Notes: generated by a model from the letters alone, not told the origin. Numbered from the stretch's first letter, positions 26,041 through 33,967 are shown. The stretch: DNA of 55,034 nt from Nocardioides marmorisolisilvae (GCF_003725775.1 NZ_RJSG01000002.1:2072400-2127433), one strand, 5' to 3'. Program-made: numbers and translations.

Positions 26041-26068
26041 CGGGGTCGGACCTTCGGGTCCGGCCCCG
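26041..26068 (+). terminator. Terminator of sodN
   Basis: A 12-bp stem (26041-26052 with 26057-26068, one G-U pair) closes on a UUCG tetraloop and is followed by TTCTGCGTGTT. Confidence 0.88.
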
Positions 26069-26095
26069 TTCTGCGTGTTCGGGCGAAATCTCGCC

Positions 26096-26101
26096 TAGTG
26101 T
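26096..26101 (+). promoter_or_regulatory. -10 element of the usfX-sigF operon
   Basis: TAGTGT is 7 nt before the ATG at 26109, fitting leaderless transcription and favouring that start over the GTG at 26103. I see no SigF-type GTTT...GGGTA promoter. Confidence 0.5.
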
Positions 26102-26108
26102 CGTGAGC

Positions 26109-26489
26109 ATGCATCCCGACGCCGAAGTCCGCCTCCCGGCTGAAACCGCGTACGTCGCCGTCCTCCGGATGGCCGCCTCCGGCATCGCAGCGCGCCTGGA
26201 CTTCACCCTCGACGACGTCGACGACCTGAAGATGGCGGTCAGCGAGGCCTGCTCGATGGTGCTGGCCGGCGCGAGCCCGGGCGGCAGCATGTACGCCAAC
26301 TTCTTCCTGGGCGAGGGCCGGATCGAGGTCCGGGTCTCGGCCGACGCGGTGAACGCCGACCCGCCGGACCCGGGCAGCTTCGCCTGGCAGGTGCTCGCCA
26401 CCACGGCGGCCCAGGTGTCCGCGGAGGCGACGCACGACCGCGTCACCGTGAGCCTCACCATCACCAGCTCCACGAACGCTCACGCCTGA
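26109..26489 (+). CDS. Anti-sigma factor of SigF, UsfX/RsbW-like
   Basis: The roughly 126-residue protein has a GHKL ATPase fold and holds SigF inactive. DLKMAVSEACSMVL corresponds to the ATP-binding N-box, but the usual Asn is not in place. PGSFAWQVLATTAAQV matches the C-terminal part of M. tuberculosis UsfX, which has the same divergence. The gene ends 2 bp before sigF, the usual anti-sigma/sigma order. Release by an anti-anti-sigma factor is expected but none is encoded here. Confidence 0.82.
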   Translation: MHPDAEVRLPAETAYVAVLRMAASGIAARLDFTLDDVDDLKMAVSEACSMVLAGASPGGSMYANFFLGEGRIEVRVSADAVNADPPDPGSFAWQVLATTAAQVSAEATHDRVTVSLTITSSTNAHA

Positions 26490-26491
26490 CC

Positions 26492-27250
26492 ATGTCCCAG
26501 GACGATCCAGAGCTGCCCACAACCCTGCGCGAACGCAGCCACCAGCTGTTCGCGCAGCTGGCCGATGACGGCTCGCAGGAGACGCGCAACGACCTCATCG
26601 AGCTGCACCTGCCGCTCGTCGAGCACTGCGCCCGCCGGTTCCTGCACCGCGGCGAGCCGTTCGACGACCTGGTCCAGGTCGGCACCATCGGGCTGATCAA
26701 GGCGGTGGACCGCTTCGACACCGAGCGCGGCGTCGAGTTCTCGACCTACGCGACACCCACGATCATCGGCGAGATCAAGCGCTACTTCCGCGACAAGGGC
26801 TGGGCGATCCGGGTCCCGCGCCGGCTCCAGGAGCTGCGGATGTCGATCTCGAACGCAACCGGCGACCTGTCCCAGACCCTGGGCCGCTCCCCCACGCCCC
26901 GGGAGATCGCCGAGCACCTCGACGTCAGCGTCGAGGACGTCCTGGAGGGGATCGAGTCCGCCAACGCCTACGCCACGATGTCCCTGGACGTGAGCAACTC
27001 CGACGACGACGGGCCGTCCTGGCTGGACAGCCTGGGCGAGGAGGACGAGGGCCTCGAGCACGTGGAGATCCGGGAGTCGTTGCGTCCGCTCCTCGCCGGC
27101 CTGCCCCCGCGGGAGCAGCAGATCCTGGTGCTCCGGTTCTTCCGGCAGCAGACCCAGTCGCAGATCGCCGAGCAGATCGGCATCTCCCAGATGCACGTCT
27201 CCCGGTTGCTCACCCGGACCCTGGAACGGCTCCGCGGCTCGATCGAGTAG
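26492..27250 (+). CDS. sigF: Alternative sigma factor SigF (SigB/SigF family)
   Basis: The 252-residue sigma-70 group 3 factor has region 2 (DDLVQVGTIGLIKAVDRFD and EFSTYATPTIIGEIKRYFRDK), region 3 (WAIRVPRRLQEL, PTPREIAEHL), and region 4 with the helix-turn-helix QSQIAEQIGISQMHVSRLL. It directs general-stress or stationary-phase genes and is held by the preceding UsfX. Two bases separate the genes, so they are translated together. Confidence 0.95.
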   Translation: MSQDDPELPTTLRERSHQLFAQLADDGSQETRNDLIELHLPLVEHCARRFLHRGEPFDDLVQVGTIGLIKAVDRFDTERGVEFSTYATPTIIGEIKRYFRDKGWAIRVPRRLQELRMSISNATGDLSQTLGRSPTPREIAEHLDVSVEDVLEGIESANAYATMSLDVSNSDDDGPSWLDSLGEEDEGLEHVEIRESLRPLLAGLPPREQQILVLRFFRQQTQSQIAEQIGISQMHVSRLLTRTLERLRGSIE

Positions 27251-27253
27251 CGC

Positions 27254-27679
27254 TCAGCGGTCCTCGTCGGCGTCCTCGTCGGGGTGGCCCGGTCCGTCGA
27301 GCGCGGCCAGGGACTCCGGTCGCAGCATGGCGATCAGTACTGCGACGGCCGGGACGGCCAGCGCGATCGAGGCCGGCCAGGTGTCGCCGTCCTTGAAGTT
27401 CCAGGCCAGGCCGAGCGCCAGCAGCTGGGCGATCAGCACCGGGCCGCGCGCCCAGGCGGCGGACCGGCTCAGTCCCCAGGCGCACCCGACCAGGGCCGCC
27501 CCGAAGACGGCGAAGAACAGCGAGGTGGTCACGCCCATGGTCGCCCGGGCGGGGGTGGTGTGGAACGCCTCGGCGATCCCGAAACCCACCCCGAAGAGGC
27601 CCTCCAGGGTGACCAGGACGGCCGCCACCAGGAGCGGGCGGGGAGCGTCCGGCCAGGGGCGCGTCGAGGGGGTTTCCAC
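27254..27679 (-). CDS. Small four-helix membrane protein
   Basis: The 141-residue protein has four predicted membrane spans: LLVAAVLVTLEGLFGVGF, TSLFFAVFGAALVGCAW, GPVLIAQLLALGLAWNF, and ASIALAVPAVAVLIAML, then an acidic tail ending DEDADEDR. I recognise no domain with known function. The GTG at 27679 is preceded by TAGGCT at 8 nt, consistent with leaderless expression; the upstream extension is Pro-rich and unlikely. It converges on sigF with a 3-bp gap. Confidence 0.72.
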   Translation of the reverse strand: METPSTRPWPDAPRPLLVAAVLVTLEGLFGVGFGIAEAFHTTPARATMGVTTSLFFAVFGAALVGCAWGLSRSAAWARGPVLIAQLLALGLAWNFKDGDTWPASIALAVPAVAVLIAMLRPESLAALDGPGHPDEDADEDR

Positions 27680-27897
27680 GAGCCAGGAGCCTAGTGGGGG
27701 GCCGATCAGGGGCGGTTCCGGCCCCTTCCCGGGGTGGTGGAAAACCGAACTACTGTGACCAACCTGACCCGCGTCGGGTCTTGTGTCGGCGGGCGGATGT
27801 TGCAAGCATCTATGGGTAACTGCGTCCCGAGCACAGATTCGGGCGTCGTTCGCCCCCTGCCCCCTCGCCCGATCGGCCTGGAGTCAGGACCGACCTA

Positions 27898-27911
27898 GTG
27901 AACGCGTTCAC
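27898..27911. promoter_or_regulatory. Perfect palindrome upstream of whiB1
   Basis: GTGAACGCGTTCAC is a 14-bp perfect palindrome ending 28 bp before the whiB1 ATG. It overlaps a weak -10 (TAGTGA). Its left half GTGAACG is also the left half of the desaturase operator at 19775. Confidence 0.65.
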
Positions 27912-27939
27912 ACACCCTCTCGAACAGGAGTTCCTCGCC

Positions 27940-28191
27940 ATGGATTGGCGCCACCGCTCTGCGTGTCTCGACGAAGACCCGGAGCTGTTCTTCCCCATCG
28001 GCAACACCGGGCCGGCCATCCTCCAGATCGAGGAGGCCAAGCAGGTGTGCCGCCGGTGCGACGTTCGCGAGCAGTGCCTCGCGTGGGCGCTGGAGGCGGG
28101 ACAGGACCACGGCGTCTGGGGCGGCCTGAGCGAGGACGAGCGTCGCGCGCTGAAGCGCCGCAACGCCCGGGCGCGGGTCCGCACGGCCTGA
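27940..28191 (+). CDS. whiB1: WhiB1 iron-sulphur transcription factor
   Basis: The 83-residue protein has the four cluster cysteines at 9, 37, 40 and 46 (C-x27-C-x2-C-x5-C), then the GVWGG turn and a basic C-terminus (RRALKRRNARARVR). WhiB1 is an essential 4Fe-4S, nitric-oxide-responsive DNA-binding protein that works with SigA. I chose the ATG at 27940 since MDWRHR matches M. tuberculosis WhiB1 and AGGAG lies 9 nt upstream. An upstream GTG (27898) begins inside the palindrome and is less likely. Confidence 0.95.
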   Translation: MDWRHRSACLDEDPELFFPIGNTGPAILQIEEAKQVCRRCDVREQCLAWALEAGQDHGVWGGLSEDERRALKRRNARARVRTA

Positions 28192-28206
28192 CCCCTCGGG
28201 TCCGGC

Positions 28207-29667
28207 TCAGCGCGGGAAGCTGAACTCCACGACGGTCCCCGGACCGTCCTTGCGGCGACCCATCGCCAGGGTCCCGCCGAGCTCGCCGACCAGCGTCTGC
28301 ACGATCGAGAGACCCAGGCTGGACGTGGACGCGACGTCGAAGTCGTCCGGCAGGCCGACACCGTCGTCGAGGACCCGCACGGTGACCAGCGACCCGGCCG
28401 AGGACACCTGGATCTCGACCGTTCCCGAGCTGCCCTCGGGGTAGCCGTGCTCCATCGCGTTCTGGAGCACCTCGGTGAGGACCATCGCCAGCGGCGTGGC
28501 CGCGTTCGAGGACAGCGTCCCGAACGACCCGGTACGGCGCAGCCGCACCTCTCCGGCGTGCCCGCCGACCTCGCTGACCAGGCCGGTGAGCTGGTCGGCG
28601 ACGGCGTCGAAGGCGACCTCCTCCTCGTAGCTCTGGCTGAGCGTCTCGTGCACCACGGCGATCGCGCCGACCCGGCGTACGGCTTCCTCCAGCGCCTCCC
28701 GGCCGCGGACCGACTCGATCCGACGCGCCTGGAGGCGGAGCAGCGCTGCCACGGTCTGCAGGTTGTTCTTCACCCGGTGGTGGATCTCCCGGATGGTGGC
28801 GTCCTTGGTGACCAGCTCGCGGTCTCGGCTGCGCAGGTCGGTGACGTCGCGCAGCAGGATCAGTCCCCCGGTCAGCTCCCCGGCGGGGCGCAGCGGGATC
28901 GCCCGCACGATGACGGTCGCCTCCCGGTTCCCGATCTCGGCGTCGCGCGGGACCTTGGCGCCCAGGACGGCGCTGATCGTCTCCTCGTCGGGCCGCAGGT
29001 CCGGCGGCACCACCTCGCGGGTGACGTCGGCCAGCACCTGGTCGGCGAGGTCCCCGGTCAGCCCGAGCTTGCGGTAGACCGAGAGCGCGTTCGGGCTGGC
29101 GTAGGTGACGCGGCCGGCGGCGTCGACCCGAACGAAACCGTCCCCCACCCGCGGTGAGTCCGCGTGGTCCGAGCGCTGGCCCGGGAACGGGAAGCCCCCG
29201 CGCGCGATCATCTGGGTCAGCTCGCTCGCGGTCGCCAGGTAGGCGAGCTCGAGCCGGCTCGGGGTCCGGACGCCGTGCAGGTTGGTGTTGCGGGCGACCA
29301 CCGCGATGACCCGGTCCTCGCGGCGCACCGGGATCGCCTCGACCCGGACCGGGACGTCGTCACGCCACTCCGGGTCGCCCTCGCGCGCCACCCGGCCGTC
29401 GTCCAGCGCCGCGTCCAGCAGCGGCCGGCGGCCCCGTTGCACGAACGTGCCCACGACGTCGTCGACCAGCGCCGTGGGGCCGGTCGTCGGGCGCATCTGA
29501 CCCGCGGCCCAGTAGCCGCTGCCGTCGCGGTCGGGCAGCCAGAGCACCAGATCGGCGAAGGACAGGTCGGCCACGATCTGCCAGTCCGCCTGGAGCAGCG
29601 CCAACCAGGCGACGTCATCGTCGACGAGGTCGGTGTGCGCTCGGGCGAGCTCGGGAAGCGACGGCAC
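28207..29667 (-). CDS. pdtaS: Sensor histidine kinase PdtaS
   Basis: The 486-residue soluble kinase has a GAF-like domain (about 20-150), a PAS domain (about 170-280), a HisKA_2 region with EIHHRVKNNLQTVAALLRL (phosphoacceptor His about 296-297), and a HATPase domain (VLTEVLQNAMEHGY, DDGVGLPDDF). It phosphorylates the antiterminator PdtaR, which acts on RNA; pdtaR is not in this window. The GTG start at 29667 has TAGAGT 6 nt upstream (29674-29679). It converges on whiB1, as in mycobacteria. Confidence 0.94.
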   Translation of the reverse strand: MPSLPELARAHTDLVDDDVAWLALLQADWQIVADLSFADLVLWLPDRDGSGYWAAGQMRPTTGPTALVDDVVGTFVQRGRRPLLDAALDDGRVAREGDPEWRDDVPVRVEAIPVRREDRVIAVVARNTNLHGVRTPSRLELAYLATASELTQMIARGGFPFPGQRSDHADSPRVGDGFVRVDAAGRVTYASPNALSVYRKLGLTGDLADQVLADVTREVVPPDLRPDEETISAVLGAKVPRDAEIGNREATVIVRAIPLRPAGELTGGLILLRDVTDLRSRDRELVTKDATIREIHHRVKNNLQTVAALLRLQARRIESVRGREALEEAVRRVGAIAVVHETLSQSYEEEVAFDAVADQLTGLVSEVGGHAGEVRLRRTGSFGTLSSNAATPLAMVLTEVLQNAMEHGYPEGSSGTVEIQVSSAGSLVTVRVLDDGVGLPDDFDVASTSSLGLSIVQTLVGELGGTLAMGRRKDGPGTVVEFSFPR

Positions 29668-29673
29668 GCGGCA

Positions 29674-29679
29674 ACTCTA
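29674..29679 (-). promoter_or_regulatory. -10 element of pdtaS (leaderless GTG)
   Basis: TAGAGT lies exactly 6 nt before the GTG start and no Shine-Dalgarno sequence is visible. Confidence 0.6.
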
Positions 29680-29768
29680 GGGGCTGGCTCACGGGCGTGC
29701 CGATCCGTCACCTGATGGTCGCCGGGACGACCTTCGGACCGGTCGGTACCGGATGCAAGAATGCCCGC

Positions 29769-30620
29769 ATGGCCTCGGGATTCTGGGAACAGGTGGTGGC
29801 GGACGGGCTCAAGGTCCCGACCGAGCGGTCCTTGGTGGAGATGACCGAGGACCTCACCCGCATGCTCGGCGACCCGGATCCCGACGTCCGCGACGGCATC
29901 GCGTTCCCGACGATGGCGACCTGGATCGACGAGGGCGTCTACGACGACCTGCTGGTCGGCCTCGGCGACGGTATGTGCCACGGCCTGGACATCGGCCTCG
30001 GCCTGTCCGAGGACGACACCGTCTTCCGGCGCAGCTTCTCCGCCCTGATCCTCACCGAGTGCATCGACCGCAGCACCGCCGCCGGCCTGGTCGGCCCGGA
30101 CGCCGTGATGCGCTGGGGCGACCGACTGATGAGCTGGATCTCCCGCGAGCGCGACCTGCGCGGCTACGTGCCGGGCAAGGGCTGGGCGCACGCGGTGGCG
30201 CACGGTGCCGACGCCCTGGGCGCGCTGGCCCGCTCCCCCTACCTGGGCCGCCTCGAGCTCACCGTCATCCTCGACGTGATCGCCGACCGCCTGCTGAGCC
30301 CCACCGAGACGTTCCTGGTCTGCGGCGAGGACGACCGGCTGGCGTTCGCCACCATGCACCTGCTGCGCCGCAACATCCTCGAGCTCGACGTGCTCGAGCC
30401 GTGGGTGGCGCGCCTGGCCGCCGGGGCGAACAGCCGTGGCGGGTTCAGCCGCAACCCGTTCCACGTCACCGGCAACGTCCAGGGCTACCTGCGCAGCCTG
30501 CACCTCCAGCTCGCGCTGGGCAGCGACCACCCGACGGTCCGCACCGATCTGATGCTGGTGCTGATGGCACACCTGCGCGCCACGAATCCGGCCTACTTCG
30601 TTCCTCCCCGACAGCACTGA
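29769..30620 (+). CDS. DUF2785 family protein
   Basis: The 283-residue protein is all-helical without signal or membrane segment. GKGWAHAVAHGADALGALARSP and TVILDVIADRLL match DUF2785, a family of unknown function. The start chosen is the ATG at 29769. The motif AHxxAHGAD may bind metal, but that is inference. It diverges from pdtaS and is followed by a TPP enzyme on its own promoter. Confidence 0.78.
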   Translation: MASGFWEQVVADGLKVPTERSLVEMTEDLTRMLGDPDPDVRDGIAFPTMATWIDEGVYDDLLVGLGDGMCHGLDIGLGLSEDDTVFRRSFSALILTECIDRSTAAGLVGPDAVMRWGDRLMSWISRERDLRGYVPGKGWAHAVAHGADALGALARSPYLGRLELTVILDVIADRLLSPTETFLVCGEDDRLAFATMHLLRRNILELDVLEPWVARLAAGANSRGGFSRNPFHVTGNVQGYLRSLHLQLALGSDHPTVRTDLMLVLMAHLRATNPAYFVPPRQH

Positions 30621-30628
30621 GGTGCTTG

Positions 30629-30634
30629 TAGCGT
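30629..30634 (+). promoter_or_regulatory. -10 element of the TPP enzyme gene
   Basis: TAGCGT lies 7 nt before the ATG at 30642, with no ribosome-binding site in between. Confidence 0.5.
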
Positions 30635-30641
30635 CAGCGCC

Positions 30642-32303
30642 ATGACGCAGACGAACGAGCCCGTGAACGCCCACGCCGGTCAGCACGCGGTGGCCGTGGC
30701 CCGGGCGCACGGGGTCGAGACGATGTACACGCTCTCGGGGGCGCACGTGTTCCCGATGTACGACGGCGCCGTCACCGCTGACCCGCCGATGCGGATCATC
30801 GACGTCCGGCACGAGCAGACCGCGGCGTTCGCGGCCGAGGCCACCGGCAAGCTCACCCGGACGCCGGGCCTCGCGGTACTCACCGCGGGACCGGGCGTGA
30901 CCAACGGCGTCAGCGCCGTGGCCCAGGCCCAGTTCGCCGGGTCCCCGATGGTCGTGGTCGGTGGCCGCGCCCCGGCCAACCGCTGGGGCTCAGGCTCGCT
31001 CCAGGAGCTCGACCAGCCGCCGATCCTCAGCCCCGTCTCGAAGTCCGCGAGCACCCTGCACACCGCCGCCGACGTCGCCCCCGGTCTCAACGACGCCTTC
31101 ACCCTGGCCGGCTCCTCGCACCGCGGGCCGGTGTTCGTGGACGTCCCGATGGACGAGTTCTTCAACACCGCCGAGATCGTCCGACCGCAGGTGCCCCCGG
31201 TCGTGCGCGAGGCGCCCGACAGCGACGCGCTCACCGCGATCGCCGGCCTGCTGGCCGAGTCCCGCCGCCCGGTGCTGGTGCTCGGCACCGACGTCTGGGC
31301 CGACGGTGCCGAGGTCGCCGCGCTCCGCCTGGCCGAGGACCTCGGCATCCCGTGCATCACCAACGGCATGGGCCGGGGCGTGATCCCGGGCGGGCACCCG
31401 CTGCTGGTCACCAAGGCCCGGGGCCAGGCGCTCGGCACCTGCGACCTGGCGATCGTGGCCGGCACGCCGCTGGACTTCCGGCTCGCCTACGGCATCTTCG
31501 GCGGCAAGGACGGCTCGCCCGTCGCGAAGACCGTGCACCTGGCCGACTCCAAGGGCCAGGTCTCGGGTCACGCGGAGCTCGCCGGATCGGCGTACGGGGA
31601 TCTGACGCTGGTGCTCGACGGCCTCGCCGAGACCTTCGGCCGCCAGTCGCGGCCCGACTGGTCGGACTGGGTCTCCGGCCTCCAGCAGACCGTCGCCGCC
31701 GCGACTGAACGCGACAACGAGCTGCTCGGCGCCACCGCGGAGCAGATCCACCCCGCGCGCATCTACGGCGAGCTGCTGCCCCGCCTGGCCGACGACGCGA
31801 TCGTGGTCGGCGACGGCGGCGACTTCGTCTCCTTCGCCGGCAAGTTCGTCGAGCCCAAGCGCCCCGGCGGCTGGCTCGACCCCGGCCCCTACGGCTGCCT
31901 CGGCGCCGGCATGGGCGGCGCGATCGCAGCCCGGCTGCACCGGCCGTCGGCCCAGGTCGTGCTCCTGTACGGCGACGGCGCAGCGGGCATGAGCCTCATC
32001 GACGTCGACACTCTCGTGCGACACAACCTGCCGGTCGTCATGGTCTGCGGCAACAACTCGGCCTGGGGCCTGGAGAAGGGCCCGATGCAGTTCCTCTACG
32101 GATACGACGTGGCCGCGGACCTGGCGCCTCAGACCCGGTACGACGAGGTCGTGAAGGCACTCGGCGGCGCCGGTGAGACCGTCACCGACCCGAACCAGAT
32201 CGGCGCCGCGCTGGACCGTGCGTTCGCCTCGGGCGTGCCGTACATGGTCAACGTGATCACCGACGTGAACGCGGCCTACCCGCGCAACACCCTCGGGATC
32301 TGA
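30642..32303 (+). CDS. Thiamine-diphosphate enzyme, acetolactate synthase-like
   Basis: The 553-residue protein has the three-domain ThDP layout: N-terminal pyrimidine domain with the catalytic Glu in RHEQTAAFAAEATGKL, a central domain, and a C-terminal PP domain with GDGAAGMSLIDVDTLVRHN and NNSAWGLEK (GDG...NN metal site). It is close to the IlvG/IlvB1-type proteins of mycobacteria, some of which are not true acetolactate synthases; no ilvN regulatory subunit is adjacent. The reaction is therefore carbon-carbon cleavage or ligation of a 2-oxo acid, substrate uncertain. Confidence 0.88.
   Translation: MTQTNEPVNAHAGQHAVAVARAHGVETMYTLSGAHVFPMYDGAVTADPPMRIIDVRHEQTAAFAAEATGKLTRTPGLAVLTAGPGVTNGVSAVAQAQFAGSPMVVVGGRAPANRWGSGSLQELDQPPILSPVSKSASTLHTAADVAPGLNDAFTLAGSSHRGPVFVDVPMDEFFNTAEIVRPQVPPVVREAPDSDALTAIAGLLAESRRPVLVLGTDVWADGAEVAALRLAEDLGIPCITNGMGRGVIPGGHPLLVTKARGQALGTCDLAIVAGTPLDFRLAYGIFGGKDGSPVAKTVHLADSKGQVSGHAELAGSAYGDLTLVLDGLAETFGRQSRPDWSDWVSGLQQTVAAATERDNELLGATAEQIHPARIYGELLPRLADDAIVVGDGGDFVSFAGKFVEPKRPGGWLDPGPYGCLGAGMGGAIAARLHRPSAQVVLLYGDGAAGMSLIDVDTLVRHNLPVVMVCGNNSAWGLEKGPMQFLYGYDVAADLAPQTRYDEVVKALGGAGETVTDPNQIGAALDRAFASGVPYMVNVITDVNAAYPRNTLGI
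32256..32273. repeat. 18-bp direct repeat, copy 1 (inside the TPP enzyme gene)
   Basis: ATCACCGACGTGAACGCG is identical to 32991-33008, 735 bp away on the same strand. The two copies bracket the end of this gene and the small secreted-protein gene. Confidence 0.8.
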
Positions 32304-32364
32304 ACGCTCTGCACGAGTTCGTCGAACGCCAGTGCCCTCCCGCGGGTCGTGGCAGAGTCGCACC

Positions 32365-32982
32365 ATGACCTCTCGGACCATCTCGCGCGCAGCCGTCGCG
32401 CTCGCCGCTGCCATCTCCTTCACCGTGGGCACCGCCGCGATGTCCCAGGCGGACTCCTTCCGCCACCAGGACGCCACCGGCGACGTGGTCGTCACCACGA
32501 CCGGCTCGCCGGGCGACACCCACGTCGACCCCGACCTGGCGCTACCCGATTTCCAGAAGCTCACGGTGCAGCACAGCCGCTGGAACGTCAGGGTGGCCAC
32601 GGTCCTGCGCTCGGTCGACGGCTACGGCAGCACCTGGACCGCGACGATCGTGACGTCCCAGGGCGAGCGCTTCCAGGTGACCTACGGCCGCAGTGAAGCC
32701 GGGCCCCAGGCTCTCGTCCACGTGTCGCTGGTCCACAACGGGTACCACTCCACGTGCGACGGGCTCCACGTGAGCCGTACGACGCCGACTGCAACCTCCA
32801 AGGGTGTCATCGCCGACGTGCCGACGCGATGCCTCGGCAACCCGTGGAAGGTCAGGGTCGGGGTCCAGGCGCACACCGTCTACAGCGACGACGCAGTGGA
32901 GCACCGTGGCCACGACGACGTGCTCCGCACCGGAGCGTTCACCTACTACAAGCCCGCTCTCAGCCCCTGGATCGCTCGTTAG
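32365..32982 (+). CDS. Secreted protein of unknown function
   Basis: The 205-residue product has a signal peptide (MTSRTISRAAVALAAAI, cleavage after SQA near residue 25). The mature part is beta-rich, with two cysteines (about 132 and 157), and no known motif. The ATG at 32365 is preceded by CAGAGT at 6 nt. It lies wholly between two identical 18-bp direct repeats, so it may have been inserted as a unit. Paralogues cannot be judged from the window. Confidence 0.68.
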   Translation: MTSRTISRAAVALAAAISFTVGTAAMSQADSFRHQDATGDVVVTTTGSPGDTHVDPDLALPDFQKLTVQHSRWNVRVATVLRSVDGYGSTWTATIVTSQGERFQVTYGRSEAGPQALVHVSLVHNGYHSTCDGLHVSRTTPTATSKGVIADVPTRCLGNPWKVRVGVQAHTVYSDDAVEHRGHDDVLRTGAFTYYKPALSPWIAR

Positions 32983-32990
32983 CTCTCCGC

Positions 32991-33008
32991 ATCACCGACG
33001 TGAACGCG
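32991..33008. repeat. 18-bp direct repeat, copy 2
   Basis: ATCACCGACGTGAACGCG repeats the sequence at 32256-32273, which there encodes ITDVNA near the C-terminus of the TPP enzyme. Here it is intergenic. Confidence 0.8.
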
Positions 33009-33041
33009 TCCTCATCTGCTTCGTACCGACACCGCGCGTTA

Positions 33042-33057
33042 CGGATCTGCCGGGATC
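33042..33057. repeat. CGGATCTGCCGNGAT element, copy 1
   Basis: CGGATCTGCCGGGATC begins 40 bp before the -10 of the lipoprotein gene. Copies 2 and 3 are at 33672 and 33927. Confidence 0.75.
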
Positions 33058-33081
33058 CAATGATCTACGAAAGTCGCCAGA

Positions 33082-33087
33082 TACGGT
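33082..33087 (+). promoter_or_regulatory. -10 element of the lipoprotein gene
   Basis: TACGGT lies 6 nt before the ATG at 33094. Confidence 0.5.
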
Positions 33088-33093
33088 CCAAAG

Positions 33094-33651
33094 ATGAACG
33101 CCAACCGACTCCTAGCGGCTGCAACTGTCGCCGTGGCGATCAGCGGCTGCGGGAACAGCGTTTCGGGTACCCGAGGTGATTCGAATTCGGGACCTGTTCG
33201 AAGCTCGCTCAAGGTGACCGTCCCCGGAGGCAAGACCTTCGACGTGACTCCCACCGAGGTGACCTGCGGCCCGGGCGAATACGAACACGGGGTGGACGTC
33301 GTCCGGGTCAGGTATTCGACCAAGGACTACCGCTTGCAGATCGAAGTCATCCCCGGTGACGTTGTCGGAGGCAAGACCTTCAAGCTGCCCATCAACTCCG
33401 GCGACAGCGAATCCGGACCGAAGAATGCCCTCATCTTCTTCGGCGCTCGAAAGAGCGACCCGTCCACCGGAGAAGGAGTCGAGGCATCTACTGACGAGGA
33501 GGAATCGACGGGAACCCTCCGCGTCCGACGAGCAACGTGTAACCCAGTCGCACTAGATCTGGAAGTCGACGCAAACCTTGGCTCTGAACTCTTCGATGGA
33601 TCAGGCGCAGAACTCCGGGGCCGCGTCGTGCTCCCGTCAATCTCCGAATAG
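33094..33651 (+). CDS. Predicted lipoprotein of unknown function
   Basis: The 185-residue product has a lipoprotein signal peptide with lipobox ISGC (Cys about residue 19). The mature part is polar, with two cysteines (about 58 and 149) and many acidic residues. No family is recognised. Codon choice (CGA, CTA, AAA) and GC are lower than in neighbours, suggesting recent transfer. Its promoter carries the CGGATCTGCCG element. Confidence 0.66.
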   Translation: MNANRLLAAATVAVAISGCGNSVSGTRGDSNSGPVRSSLKVTVPGGKTFDVTPTEVTCGPGEYEHGVDVVRVRYSTKDYRLQIEVIPGDVVGGKTFKLPINSGDSESGPKNALIFFGARKSDPSTGEGVEASTDEEESTGTLRVRRATCNPVALDLEVDANLGSELFDGSGAELRGRVVLPSISE

Positions 33652-33671
33652 CAGAACCGGTTGGGATCGTC

Positions 33672-33687
33672 CGGATCTGCCGAGATC
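33672..33687. repeat. CGGATCTGCCGNGAT element, copy 2
   Basis: CGGATCTGCCGAGATC begins 37 bp before the probable -10 (CATACT, 33709-33714) of the next small gene, almost the same offset as copy 1. Confidence 0.75.
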
Positions 33688-33720
33688 AGCATCGTCGCTG
33701 GCGGCACTCATACTGGTCAC

Positions 33721-33918
33721 GTGAAGTTCTGGGCGTTCATCATCTTGATTTACTTGCCCGGCTTCTTGCTGATGTCGGTCCTCGCGACCAGGGTCACCCG
33801 CCGCCGCAGCAAGGGCAGGTATGTCTCGGGCTTCGATCGCGCTTGGGGCGAGCACCCGGAGTGGATCGTACTGGCCGTGATCGTTGGCTTGGCCTTCGCG
33901 ATCCTCGCGGTCCGCTGA
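33721..33918 (+). CDS. Small two-helix membrane protein
   Basis: A GTG start gives a 65-residue protein with two membrane spans (FWAFIILIYLPGFLLMSVL and WIVLAVIVGLAFAILAV) joined by a basic loop (TRRRSKGRYVSG). CATACT lies 6 nt before the GTG. No family recognised. It shares its upstream CGGATCTGCCG element with the lipoprotein gene, so the two may be co-regulated. Confidence 0.6.
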   Translation: MKFWAFIILIYLPGFLLMSVLATRVTRRRSKGRYVSGFDRAWGEHPEWIVLAVIVGLAFAILAVR

Positions 33919-33926
33919 CATGTGCA

Positions 33927-33942
33927 CGGATCTGCCGCGATG
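33927..33942. repeat. CGGATCTGCCGNGAT element, copy 3
   Basis: CGGATCTGCCGCGATG lies just after the small membrane gene, with no plus-strand gene following it. It may be the remnant of a third cassette. Confidence 0.7.
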
Positions 33943-33967
33943 AGTGGGGCCCGTCCCCGCCGTCGGG

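Noticed and set aside
27754-27769. TGTGACCAACCTGACC as a CRP site for whiB1
   Set aside because: Only one half-site (TGTGA) is good and the spacing to a second is wrong.
27898-27939. Longer WhiB1 starting at GTG 27898
   Set aside because: It begins inside a perfect palindrome and adds residues absent from WhiB1 proteins; AGGAG supports ATG 27940.
32754-33179. Plus-strand open frame spanning the gap before the lipoprotein gene
   Set aside because: Overlaps the secreted-protein gene in another frame and the lipoprotein start; no signals of its own.
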